Positions 1 through 8,301 of a stretch of 10,285 bases of DNA are shown here, piece after piece (positions within the stretch are counted from its first letter, which is position 1; every line of letters starts with the position of its first letter). The notes below the pieces were generated by a model. That model worked only from the letters and a program-made list of their open reading frames with translations, was not told where the DNA came from and did not search any database. The translations under genes and the position numbers were made by a program. Origin of the DNA: Verrucomicrobiota bacterium (GTDB lineage: Bacteria > Verrucomicrobiota > Verrucomicrobiia > Limisphaerales > J093). The stretch covers positions 1-10,285 of the forward strand of contig RFJD01000318.1 of NCBI GenBank assembly GCA_003695015.1, read 5' to 3'.

Positions 1-3000
1 GCCGCGGCGCCGGCGGATTTTCCGCAGATCGAGCAATTGTTGGAGAAGCTGCGGACGGCGGTCACCAGCGCGACCCAGTTGCGCACCATTCATCTCAAGC
101 ACGCCCGGGCCGAGCAGGTGGTGTCGGTGCTCCGGGAGATGCTCGGGCAAGGGGATGCGTCGCGGAGCTGGTACTACTACATGCGTTACCGGGGAGGCGG
201 GACGCCGGCGGAGTTCAAGATCTCGGTCGCCCCGGCGCTCAACGCCATCGTCATTCAGGCCCCGCCGCAAAAGCTGGCGCTGGCCACACAGTTGATCCGC
301 ACGCTGGACGTGCCGGATTCGGAGGCGGCCGCCACGGTGCGGTTGGTGGCGTTGAAGCAGGGCGACGCCGACCAGATCGCCGCGGCCGTCTCGGAGATTC
401 TGCGCCCGGCCGGCGATCGCACCCGGGAGAGGACGGCGCCGGCGGTCCAAGTCACGGCCGTTTCGGGGGCTCGGACGGTGCTGGTGCGCGGCGCGCAGGC
501 CGAGGTCGAACGGGTGGTGGGGTTGATCGAGGAACTCGACGCCCACAGCGGTGAGGCCGGCCAGGTGACCCGGGTGTATCACCTGCAGTACGCGGACGCC
601 CGCGAGGTGGTGTCGGTGCTGGAAAGCACCTTGGGCGGCGGCGGTTCGAGCCGGAGCTACTTCTACTACTACCGCTACCGCGGCGGCCGGCCTTCGACCG
701 AGGAGGTTCGGGTCACCGCGGCGGGCGGCGGCCTCAACGCGGTGGTCGTCCAAGCCACGCCGGAGAAGCAGGAGCAGGCGAAGGAATTGATCGCCTTGCT
801 GGACGTGGAACAGGCTTCCCAAGCCGGCGCCATCCAGACCGTCCAACTCCAGCAAGCCGACGCCAACGAAGTCGCCCAAGCGGTCAACCAAGCCCTGGCT
901 CCTGCCGACGGCCGCGGCCGGCCCGCGACGGTCCGGGTGACGGCGGTGGCCGGCGCGCGCACGGTGTTGGTGACCGGTTCGCCCAAGGAGGTCAGCGACG
1001 TCGTCACCCTTATCCAAGGGCTGGACGCCTCGAGCGGCGAAGCCGGGTTGGAACTGAAGGTGTACCGGCTGGAACACGCCGAGGCGCAACAGGTGGCCGA
1101 CGTGTTGAACCAGGCGTTGGGGACCGGGTCGAGCTCCAGCCCGTACTTCTACTTCAACCGCTATCGCGGCGGAGGGCGGCAGCAGACGACCTTCCGCGTC
1201 ACGGCGGCCCGGGCGTTGAACGCCGTGGTGGTCCAGACCACGCCGGCCAAACAGAAGGTGGCGGCCGAGCTGATCGCCAAATTGGATGTCGCGCAATCGG
1301 CGGAGGCGGCGCTGGTGCGGGCCGTGCAGTTGGAGCAGGCCCAGCCCGAGGCCGTGGCGCTGGCGGTGAACAACGCCCTGGCGCCGCGCGACTGGCGCAG
1401 CGGGGCGCCCACCGTCCGGGCCACGGCGGTCAGCGGCACCCGCACCGTCCTCATCAACGGCCCGCCCGCCGAGGTCGAAAAGGTCGTGGAGTTGGTCCGG
1501 AACCTCGACCAGACCGGCGCGGCCGGACAGGAGACCCGGGTCTATCCGTTGCAGCATGCCGCCGCCGCCCAGGTGGCCGAGGTGTTGCAGACCACACTCG
1601 CCCAAGGTGGCGGATCGTCCTATCGCCGCTGGTACTCGTACGGATACCGGCCCGCTTCGTCGGGCGGGTCCGTCACCGTCACGGCCGTTCGCGATCTGAA
1701 CGCGGTGGTGGTGCAGGCCGATCCCGCCAAGCAGGCCATGGCCGCCGAGTTGATCCGGCAACTGGACGTGCCCGCCGCCGCCGGCGCCGCCCAGGTTCGG
1801 GCCGTCGTGCTCCAAAAAGCCGAACCGGCCGCCGTGGCCGAGGCGGTCAACGCCTCGCTGGCCGCCGACGAACGCGGCCGCGAAACGCCCAGCGTGCGCG
1901 CCACGCCCGTGCTGGGCACGCGGACCGTCCTGGTCAAAGGGCCCGAGGCCGAGGTCGAACGGGTGGTCGCCCTCATCCACGAACTGGATCAGACCGGCCG
2001 CGGCGCCGGCGTCCAGACGCGCGTTTACCAGCTCCAGAACGGCGACGCGAGGGATCTGGCCCGCACGCTCGAGGAACTGTTGCGCGGCCTGGCCCGCAAC
2101 CAGTCCCGTTGGGCCGGCCGCTATGGTTCGGCCACCTTCACCGTCGCCGCCGACGAACGGACCAACGCCCTGATCGTCTCCGCGGACGAGGAAGCCTTCG
2201 CCGTGGTCGAGCAACTGTTGCCGATGCTGGATCGATTGCCGGAACGGACCGATCGGGTGGTGCAGTTTTACTGGCTATACTCCGCCGACGCGTTCGACGT
2301 GGCGGACAAGCTCAAGGCCGTCTTTAGCGACCGCGCGGAAAAGGACCAACCCGTCATCGAGCCGGACCTGTTCAGCAACTCGCTCACCGTGGTGGCGAAC
2401 CCGGCCGATCTGGTGGTGATCGAGGATGTCATCAACCGGCTCGACACCCTCAGCGAAGAAAGCACCGTCCAAGTCCGGCTCGTCACCTTGGGGTCCATCC
2501 CGGCGGACAAGATGACGGCCCTGCTCACGAACATCTACCCGCAGATGTCCAGCGGCCGGTTGCGGGTGGTGGAACGGCTGCCCTCGCCGGCGCCGTCGAG
2601 CGTTCCCGCGGGCGCCACCAACGGCAGCGTGCGTCCCACGCCGCCGACGACCTCGCCGGCGCTGCCGAAGTCGCCTCCAACTTCCCTCGGCCTGCCGGGA
2701 CCGGGCGGGGTTTCCGTGCCGGGAGCCGGTTCCACGGTCCCGGGCACGGCGAGCGTTCCGGCGGCCCGTTCGGCCACCAATAACCCGCCTGCTGCCGCTC
2801 CCGTCGGCCCGGGCACGCCAACGGTCCCGGGCGTGACGGCGGGGCCGGTCCCGCCGACGGCGGGCACGGCAGCGGCAGGCACGGCAGGGCAAGCGAACTC
2901 CGGTGCGGCCAGCCCGGCCGAGCCGCCCGAGGTGTTCATCGCCGCCGACAAGGACGCCAACGCGCTGCTCATTTCCGGCCCGCCGGCCGAGCTCGACCAG

Positions 3001-6000
3001 ATCCAGAACATCATCGACAGCCTCGAGGGCGGCTTCGAGCAGACCGAGACCGAGATCCGGCAGTTCGTGCTGCGCGAGGCCGATCCGGTGGCGGTGGCGC
3101 GGGCGCTTTCCGAGCTGTTCAAGGTTCCCCAACAGCCGCAACCGCAGGGGAACCGTGAGGCGTCCCGGACCGAGAACGGCCGGCCGGCGCCCTCGGAGCG
3201 CGAGCGGGCCGAGCGGCGTGACGGGCGCGATTCCCGTCAGGGCGCGGTGCGTCCTCAGGGCGGCCGTCCCGGGCAACCGCCGTCATTGCCCCGCGTGGCG
3301 GTGGTGGCCGAGCCGCGGACCCGCAGCGTGTTGGTCCGGGCCAGTGCCGCGGACATGCCCCTGCTCGAGTCGGTGATCCGCCAGTTGGACGCCCCGGGCG
3401 TGAGCGCCCAGCTCGAACACCGCGCCATTCGGCTCCAGTACGCCAAACCCGCCCAGCTCCTGCCATTGGTCGAGCAGATCGTCAAACAGCTCAACGAAGT
3501 CCAGCCGGCCGACCCGGTGGCCGTGGGGGCCGACGCCCGCCAGCGGGCCATCGTGGCGATCGGGCGCGGCCCGGTGTTGGACCGTTTGGTGACGATGGTC
3601 CAAGCCCTCGACGCTCCGACCGAGTTCGCCGAGATCGAGATGCGGGTCATCCCGTTGAAAAACGCCACCGCCGCCAGCCTGGCCGCCTTGTTGCGCGAGA
3701 TGCTCCAACCGGCCGAGGGCCGGCGACAGGAGCTTTCGGAGGACGCGCGCGCCCTCCTCGAGCAGGTGCAGCGGTTGCGCCTCACCGATGAGGACGGCCG
3801 GCCGGTGACGTTGGACCTCACCAAGCCGGTCAAGGTGATCGCCGATCCGCCCCAGGCCGGCGCCGCCCCCGGCATGGCCCAGCGGTTGGTCATCGGTTCC
3901 ACCCACGACAATCTCGCCGCCCTGGCCGGGGTGGTGCAATTGCTCGACACCGTGCCGATCGTCGAGGGGTTGACCGCCCGGATCGTGCGGCTCAAGAACG
4001 TGGATGCCGCGGTCGTCCTGCAAACGCTGGAAACGATCTTCCAGCAGGCCCGTGGCGGGGCGGCCGGCCGTGAGGCGCGTCGCGGCGGTGAGCGACGCCG
4101 TGGATCCGCCGGAGCTGCGGCTGGCAGCGCCCTGGCCCAGGCGCCCAGCATTGCGCTGGATCAGCGCAACAACGCTCTCATCCTCAGCGGCCTGCCCGAG
4201 GCGATCCAGTTGGCCGAGTCGATCATCCGCGACCTGGATCAGGAGTTCGAGGCCGCGGTCACCGACGTCCGCCTGTTCCCGCTCCAGCACGCCGTGCCCT
4301 CGCGGCTGGCCACCGCCCTGCGCGCGGTCTTCACCGAATCGCGCGGTGCCCGGGGACCGCGCGGTCTGCAGGAGCAGGTCAGCCGCCTGCGGCTGGCGTT
4401 GGGGGATCGCGCCCCGCAATTGAGCGAAACGGCCGCTCCCCGCGCCGCGGTCACCATCCAGGCGGACGACCCCAGCGGCACCCTCATCGTCGCCGCGCGT
4501 AGCGACCTGATGCCGTTGATCGCCGAGGTCGTTCGCTCGCTGGACGTCCCGCCCGTCGGCGGCCTGGCGGAGTTCCGCATCTTCCCGCTGCAACACGCCG
4601 ACGCCGCCAGCCTGGTGGCCATTCTCAATGACCTGGCCCGTGCGCGCGGCCGGACGCGCGTGCCGGAGGAGGACGTGCCGACGCTTTCGTTCGACGAGCG
4701 CACCAACGCCATCATCGCTTCCGGGTCGGAAAACGCCCTGACGTTCGTCGAGCGCCTCGTGAACGAACTGGACCACGAGCAGGCGCCCGACCTGCAAGGC
4801 GTGAAACTCATCCCCCTGACGCAGGCCGACGCCGTCTCGGTGGCGGCTTCGTTGCAGCGGTTGATGAACGAACGGGAGGGCCTGCGCCGCGGGGGCGCTC
4901 GTCGCGGCGGCCCGGCGCCGGCGGCTCAACGGACCGTCATCCTCGCCGACGAACGCAGCAACACCCTGTTGGTGAGCGCCTCCCCGGAGGGATTCGCCTT
5001 GGTCGAGTCGCTGGCCAAACAGCTCGATCAGGCCGAACCCGCCCTCGCCGGTCAGGTGCGGTTGGTGCCGTTGACGCACGCCACCGCGCAGACCCTGGCC
5101 CCCACGCTCACCTCGCTGTTCAACCAGCGGTACCAAGCCGCCCGCTCGCCCGAGATGCGCCGCCAGCGGCCGGTCATCCTGGCTGATCCGCGCAGCAACA
5201 GCCTGCTGGTGGCCGCCGGCGTCGAGGACAACCGCATCCTCGACGAGCTGCTCCTGAAGCTGGACCGCGAGCCGGAGAACCCGGCCCTGCAGATCAGCGT
5301 CATCGGCCTGCAGGTCAACGACGCGACCCGGGTGGCGGCCACCGTGCAACGCGTCTTCGCCGCCCGCCTGCAGAGCATGACCCCGCCAGGCCAGCAGCCG
5401 GCGCCGGCCGAACGGGTGGACGTCCAAGCCGATCCCCTCAGCAACGCTCTCATCGTCACCGCCAACCCAACCAACACCCAGGCGGTCCGTGAGTTGGTCA
5501 CGCAACTGGACACCGAACCGGCCGCCGTCGGCGGAGTCATCCAGACCTTCACCCTCCAGCATGCGGACGTGCAGCGGGTGGCGACGCTCCTGCAGACCCT
5601 CGTACAGCAGGGGGTGTACCGGCCGGGCGCGCCCGCCACCATCGGCCGCCGCGGCGGACGCGGCGCCGTGCCCGGTCGCGATGCCCTCGCCGTGGCGGCG
5701 GACGTGCCCAGCAACACGCTCATCGTCTCCGCCAGCCCGGAGAACCTGCTGATCGTCAAGGAGCTGATCCAGCGGCTCGACACCCCCGAGTTCACCGACC
5801 AGACCGACATCCGCATCTACCCGCTGCAGCACGCCCGGGCCTCGTATCTGGCGCAGGTGTTGGAGCAGTTCTTCCGCGCCAAGCGCCAGGGCGAGGCCGC
5901 GGCCACCCGGGGGCAACGGTCGATTCCGGTCACCATCACCGCCGACGACCGCTCGAACGCCCTCCTCATCACCGGCGGGCGCGAAAGCTTTGCCGCCGTC

Positions 6001-8301
6001 GAGCGCATGATCCAGCAGCTCGACACCGAGGAGGCCGTGGCGCGGACCAACTTCCGGGTGTTCGCCTTGAAGCGAGCCACCGCGGCCAAGCTCGCCCAGA
6101 CGTTGCAGCGTTTGTTCGCCAACCGGCCGACCCGGGCCGGCGTGGCGCCCGAGCCGGTGACGGTCATCCCCGACGCTTGGGCCAACGCCCTGGTCATCGG
6201 CGCCGCGGACGACGACATGGCCATGATCGAGGAGCTGGTGCAGCAGCTCGACAGCGAGACCGACGAAGCCGGCTTGCAGGTGCGGGTCTTCCCGCTGGCC
6301 AAGGCCGATGCCCGCCGGGTGGCCCAGACCTTGCAGTCGCTCTTCCGCGGCGGGACCACGACGGGCGCGGCGGCCGCCGGTCCCGGCGGGGTGTTCGTCC
6401 AGGCGGACGAGCGGTTGAACGCAGTCATCGTTTCCGCCGGCGAGGCGGACCTGAAACGCGTCGCCGAGCTGGTGCGGCAACTGGACACCGACCAGGTTGC
6501 CCGCGTGGCCGAGATCCGTGTGTTCCCGCTCCAGTACGCCCGGGCGACGGCCTTGGCCACGATTCTCAACGACGTCCTGAACACCAACCCGCGCCCCTTG
6601 GGCGAGGAGAACCCCAACCGGCAGTCGCTGCTCCAGTTCATCGTGCGCCAGGAGGGCGGCAAGGAGTTCGTGGCCAGCGCCCTGAAGGAGGGCGTCTTGA
6701 TCGTGCCCGACCCGCGCATCAACGCCCTCGTCGTTTCCGCGCCGGTGGATTACATGAAACTGCTGGAGGAGGTCATCCACCACTTGGACACCTCGAAGCC
6801 GGAGATCGCCAAGATCCGCGTCTTCAACCTCAAGAACGCCGACGCCCGCCAAATGGGGCTGGTGCTCACCTCGTTGTTCCGGCTGGAGGAAACCGGGCCC
6901 GCCGACGCCGCCGAGCGCGCCGTCCAGTACACCCTGGTCAAACCCGCCGAAAACGGCGAAGGCGAAACCGCTTCCGCCGGTGCGGTCATCAACTCGGCCG
7001 AGGAGCAGGCCCTGACCGTCACGGTCGATCTCCGGACCAACAGCCTGTTGGTCGGCGGCACCGAGCACTACGTCGCCCTGGCCAGCGAGATCATCGAGAC
7101 CCTCGATGCCAGCCCCGCCCAGGAACGCCAGACCGAGGTCTATCGGCTGCGCAACACCCGGGCCCGCGACATCGAGGCGCCCCTGCGCAGTTTCCTTCAA
7201 GAGGACATCCAGCGGATGACCAGCATCCTCGGTCCCGCGGCGGTGGGCACCGTCCAGAACATCCTCGAACGCGAGGTCAGCATCGTGGCCGAGACCAACA
7301 GCAACACCCTGCTCATCTCCGCCAGCCCCCGGTACTTCGACCAGGTGCGCAAGCTCATCGAGGAACTCGACCAGCCGCAGGAGCAGGTCCTCATCCAGGT
7401 GCTCCTGGCCGAGGTCACCCTCGACAACACCACCGAGCTGGGCGTCGAGTGGAGTTATTTCCGGGGAGGCGATCCTTCGATCGAGACCGGCACCGACTTC
7501 AGCCTCAACGACGCGCTCCAGAGTTTCGGTGGCTATTACGCCGCGTTGAGCGGCAGCGATGTGCAGGTGTTGCTGCGCGCCCTGGAGGATGACGGCCGGC
7601 TCGAGATCCTGAGCCGACCCCAGATCCTCACCGCCGACAACATGGAGGCCCAGATCAACATCGGCCAGCGGGTGCCGCTGGTCACCGGCAGCCAGGTCAC
7701 CCCGCAGGGGGGCACGATCAACCAGTTCAACTACGAGGACGTCGGTGTCATCCTGACCGTCACCCCGCGCATCAGTCCCGACGGGTTCGTGCGGCTGGAC
7801 GTCGAGCCGACCATCAGCGCCTTGAGCAGCTCCTCGGTGCAGGTCAGTCCGGGCCTCGAAGTGCCCATCATCAACCAGCGCACCGCCAGCACCACCGTCA
7901 CCGTGCGCAGCGGGGAATCGGTGCTGATCGGCGGCCTGATCGGCAGCACCGAGGACACCCGCACCCGCAAGATCCCGGTGTTGGGCGACATCCCCCTGCT
8001 GGGGAACCTGTTCCGGAGCAAGAAGGCCAAGCAGGGCCGCAACGAGCTGTTGATCGTCCTGACGCCCCAGATCCTCAGCAAGAGCGAGGTGGCCGGCACC
8101 ACCATGGACACCGGCGAATACAGCCGTCGCGAGATCCTCGGTTCGGACATCATCCACCAGCCCGAGCGCGATCCCATCCAGTCCCGGATCCTGCGGGAGT
8201 TGCATCCGGACCGGGCGGTTTATCAGAGCCGGACCAACACGGTGGCGCCGGCGGCCCCGGCGGCCCGGCCGGCCGAAAACGATCCGTGGCTCGACCCATG
8301 A
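1..8301 (+). CDS. Giant secretin (GspD/PilQ-like) with at least 27 N-domain repeats, 5'-partial
   Basis: The frame is open from base 1 to the TGA at 8299-8301 with no stop. The TTG at 37 is only the first start-like codon, since the residues before it already look like the end of another repeat, so the true start lies upstream. The C-terminal part is a classical outer-membrane secretin domain (about 7384-8082) with LSRPQILTADN, the VPLVTG region and the signature IPVLGDIPLLGNLFR. Upstream, 27 repeats of 71-196 residues each have a 'VRVFPLQHADA..VA..L..LF' half, a variable loop, then 'V.ADERSNALIVSA.PE....V..LI..LD'. This is the secretin N-domain (NolW/secretin_N) fold. Known GspD proteins are about 600-750 residues with N0 plus three such domains. 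By family, it should form an oligomeric outer-membrane channel whose repeats stack as periplasmic rings. The substrate is unknown, and no other secretion gene is visible here. About 70 residues follow the gate and could be a pilotin-binding tail. Family membership is certain; the system (type II, type IV pilus or other) is not. Confidence 0.95.
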   Translation, partial: AAAPADFPQIEQLLEKLRTAVTSATQLRTIHLKHARAEQVVSVLREMLGQGDASRSWYYYMRYRGGGTPAEFKISVAPALNAIVIQAPPQKLALATQLIRTLDVPDSEAAATVRLVALKQGDADQIAAAVSEILRPAGDRTRERTAPAVQVTAVSGARTVLVRGAQAEVERVVGLIEELDAHSGEAGQVTRVYHLQYADAREVVSVLESTLGGGGSSRSYFYYYRYRGGRPSTEEVRVTAAGGGLNAVVVQATPEKQEQAKELIALLDVEQASQAGAIQTVQLQQADANEVAQAVNQALAPADGRGRPATVRVTAVAGARTVLVTGSPKEVSDVVTLIQGLDASSGEAGLELKVYRLEHAEAQQVADVLNQALGTGSSSSPYFYFNRYRGGGRQQTTFRVTAARALNAVVVQTTPAKQKVAAELIAKLDVAQSAEAALVRAVQLEQAQPEAVALAVNNALAPRDWRSGAPTVRATAVSGTRTVLINGPPAEVEKVVELVRNLDQTGAAGQETRVYPLQHAAAAQVAEVLQTTLAQGGGSSYRRWYSYGYRPASSGGSVTVTAVRDLNAVVVQADPAKQAMAAELIRQLDVPAAAGAAQVRAVVLQKAEPAAVAEAVNASLAADERGRETPSVRATPVLGTRTVLVKGPEAEVERVVALIHELDQTGRGAGVQTRVYQLQNGDARDLARTLEELLRGLARNQSRWAGRYGSATFTVAADERTNALIVSADEEAFAVVEQLLPMLDRLPERTDRVVQFYWLYSADAFDVADKLKAVFSDRAEKDQPVIEPDLFSNSLTVVANPADLVVIEDVINRLDTLSEESTVQVRLVTLGSIPADKMTALLTNIYPQMSSGRLRVVERLPSPAPSSVPAGATNGSVRPTPPTTSPALPKSPPTSLGLPGPGGVSVPGAGSTVPGTASVPAARSATNNPPAAAPVGPGTPTVPGVTAGPVPPTAGTAAAGTAGQANSGAASPAEPPEVFIAADKDANALLISGPPAELDQIQNIIDSLEGGFEQTETEIRQFVLREADPVAVARALSELFKVPQQPQPQGNREASRTENGRPAPSERERAERRDGRDSRQGAVRPQGGRPGQPPSLPRVAVVAEPRTRSVLVRASAADMPLLESVIRQLDAPGVSAQLEHRAIRLQYAKPAQLLPLVEQIVKQLNEVQPADPVAVGADARQRAIVAIGRGPVLDRLVTMVQALDAPTEFAEIEMRVIPLKNATAASLAALLREMLQPAEGRRQELSEDARALLEQVQRLRLTDEDGRPVTLDLTKPVKVIADPPQAGAAPGMAQRLVIGSTHDNLAALAGVVQLLDTVPIVEGLTARIVRLKNVDAAVVLQTLETIFQQARGGAAGREARRGGERRRGSAGAAAGSALAQAPSIALDQRNNALILSGLPEAIQLAESIIRDLDQEFEAAVTDVRLFPLQHAVPSRLATALRAVFTESRGARGPRGLQEQVSRLRLALGDRAPQLSETAAPRAAVTIQADDPSGTLIVAARSDLMPLIAEVVRSLDVPPVGGLAEFRIFPLQHADAASLVAILNDLARARGRTRVPEEDVPTLSFDERTNAIIASGSENALTFVERLVNELDHEQAPDLQGVKLIPLTQADAVSVAASLQRLMNEREGLRRGGARRGGPAPAAQRTVILADERSNTLLVSASPEGFALVESLAKQLDQAEPALAGQVRLVPLTHATAQTLAPTLTSLFNQRYQAARSPEMRRQRPVILADPRSNSLLVAAGVEDNRILDELLLKLDREPENPALQISVIGLQVNDATRVAATVQRVFAARLQSMTPPGQQPAPAERVDVQADPLSNALIVTANPTNTQAVRELVTQLDTEPAAVGGVIQTFTLQHADVQRVATLLQTLVQQGVYRPGAPATIGRRGGRGAVPGRDALAVAADVPSNTLIVSASPENLLIVKELIQRLDTPEFTDQTDIRIYPLQHARASYLAQVLEQFFRAKRQGEAAATRGQRSIPVTITADDRSNALLITGGRESFAAVERMIQQLDTEEAVARTNFRVFALKRATAAKLAQTLQRLFANRPTRAGVAPEPVTVIPDAWANALVIGAADDDMAMIEELVQQLDSETDEAGLQVRVFPLAKADARRVAQTLQSLFRGGTTTGAAAAGPGGVFVQADERLNAVIVSAGEADLKRVAELVRQLDTDQVARVAEIRVFPLQYARATALATILNDVLNTNPRPLGEENPNRQSLLQFIVRQEGGKEFVASALKEGVLIVPDPRINALVVSAPVDYMKLLEEVIHHLDTSKPEIAKIRVFNLKNADARQMGLVLTSLFRLEETGPADAAERAVQYTLVKPAENGEGETASAGAVINSAEEQALTVTVDLRTNSLLVGGTEHYVALASEIIETLDASPAQERQTEVYRLRNTRARDIEAPLRSFLQEDIQRMTSILGPAAVGTVQNILEREVSIVAETNSNTLLISASPRYFDQVRKLIEELDQPQEQVLIQVLLAEVTLDNTTELGVEWSYFRGGDPSIETGTDFSLNDALQSFGGYYAALSGSDVQVLLRALEDDGRLEILSRPQILTADNMEAQINIGQRVPLVTGSQVTPQGGTINQFNYEDVGVILTVTPRISPDGFVRLDVEPTISALSSSSVQVSPGLEVPIINQRTASTTVTVRSGESVLIGGLIGSTEDTRTRKIPVLGDIPLLGNLFRSKKAKQGRNELLIVLTPQILSKSEVAGTTMDTGEYSRREILGSDIIHQPERDPIQSRILRELHPDRAVYQSRTNTVAPAAPAARPAENDPWLDP
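79..2016 (+). repeat. Four tandem copies of a two-domain secretin N block (repeats 1-8)
   Basis: Copies run about 79-564, 565-1053, 1054-1533 and 1534-2016, so the period is 160-163 codons. Each block has an odd domain opening with 'R(V)YxLQxA' and carrying a Tyr-rich loop followed by 'LNAVVVQATPxKQ', then an even domain opening 'VRAVxLxQA' with the strand 'G(A/T)RTVLVxG' and ending 'EVERVVxLIxxLD'. Similarity is also visible in the DNA: the stretch coding AEVERVV near 500-520 and 1945-1970 is almost base-for-base the same. Repeat 9 (2017-2253) begins like an odd domain but continues with the 'DERTNALIVSA' type. This looks like relatively recent in-frame tandem duplication of a domain pair. 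Confidence 0.9.
2017..7383 (+). repeat. Nineteen single secretin N-domain repeats (repeats 9-27)
   Basis: Repeat starts, judged from the 'xRxFPLxxAxA' strand, are about 2017, 2254, 2467, 3055, 3418, 3640, 3976, 4267, 4573, 4801, 5056, 5293, 5539, 5809, 6052, 6280, 6514, 6814 and 7132. Most have the second-half motif 'AD.R(S/T)NALIVSA' and end in 'QLDTE'-like helices. Core length is about 75-80 residues; longer ones carry an insert in the loop between the two halves. Repeat 27 runs directly into the gate domain and is in the place of a standard N3 domain. These repeats are much more diverged from each other than the N-terminal blocks, so they are probably older. Confidence 0.9.
2581..2928 (+). 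other. Pro/Ala/Gly/Thr-rich linker inside repeat 11
   Basis: About 116 codons are made up almost wholly of Pro, Ala, Gly, Ser, Thr and Val (for example PSPAPSSVPAG, then VPGAGSTVPGTASVPAA) with hardly any charged or aromatic residues. The stretch sits between the first half of repeat 11 (VQVRLVTL..., from 2467) and its second half (EVFIAADKDANALLISG, from about 2929). It is therefore an enlarged inter-half loop and not a break between two domains. The reading frame stays open across it, and the domain resumes with a normal motif. It is probably disordered and exposed. Confidence 0.85.
7384..8082 (+). other. Secretin gate/beta-barrel domain of the giant secretin
   Basis: The segment starts with QVLIQVLLAEVTL, the usual entry to the secretin domain (bacterial type II/III secretion system protein family). 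It continues with ELGVEWSYF, VQVLLRALEDDGRLEILSRP, the TADNMEAQINIGQRVPLVTG region, VGVILTVTPRIS, VRSGESVLIGGLI, the signature IPVLGDIPLLGNLFR, and ends RNELLIVLTPQIL. All expected motifs are intact and in order, so the channel-forming part looks functional. The tail after it (to 8298) contains EILGSDIIHQPERDPIQSRILRELHPDR and an Ala/Pro-rich end finishing NDPWLDP. Its position matches the pilotin-binding S region of GspD, but I see no sequence that proves this. Confidence 0.93.

Noticed and set aside
37..39. TTG at 37 as the start of the secretin gene
   Set aside because: The 12 codons before it are in frame and open, and read as the end of a preceding N-domain repeat. No signal peptide follows the TTG, although the protein must be exported. 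The gene is cut by the window edge.
79..7383. Repeat array as a misassembly of short reads
   Set aside because: Except for the first four blocks, the repeats are strongly diverged in sequence and length, and the frame is intact over 8.3 kb, which argues for a real gene. Copy number of the first four blocks could still be slightly wrong.
6177..7592. A 471-codon + strand frame inside the secretin gene
   Set aside because: The product is an Arg/Gly/Pro-rich low-complexity sequence in a different frame from well-conserved secretin repeats; it is a shadow.
3283..8205. A 1640-codon open frame on the - strand, antisense to the secretin
   Set aside because: Its translation is His/Gly/Leu/Asp/Gln-rich with no domain pattern, and it mirrors the codon bias of the GC-rich sense gene. 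The sense strand has clear domains throughout, so this is a shadow frame that is long only because of base composition and repetition.
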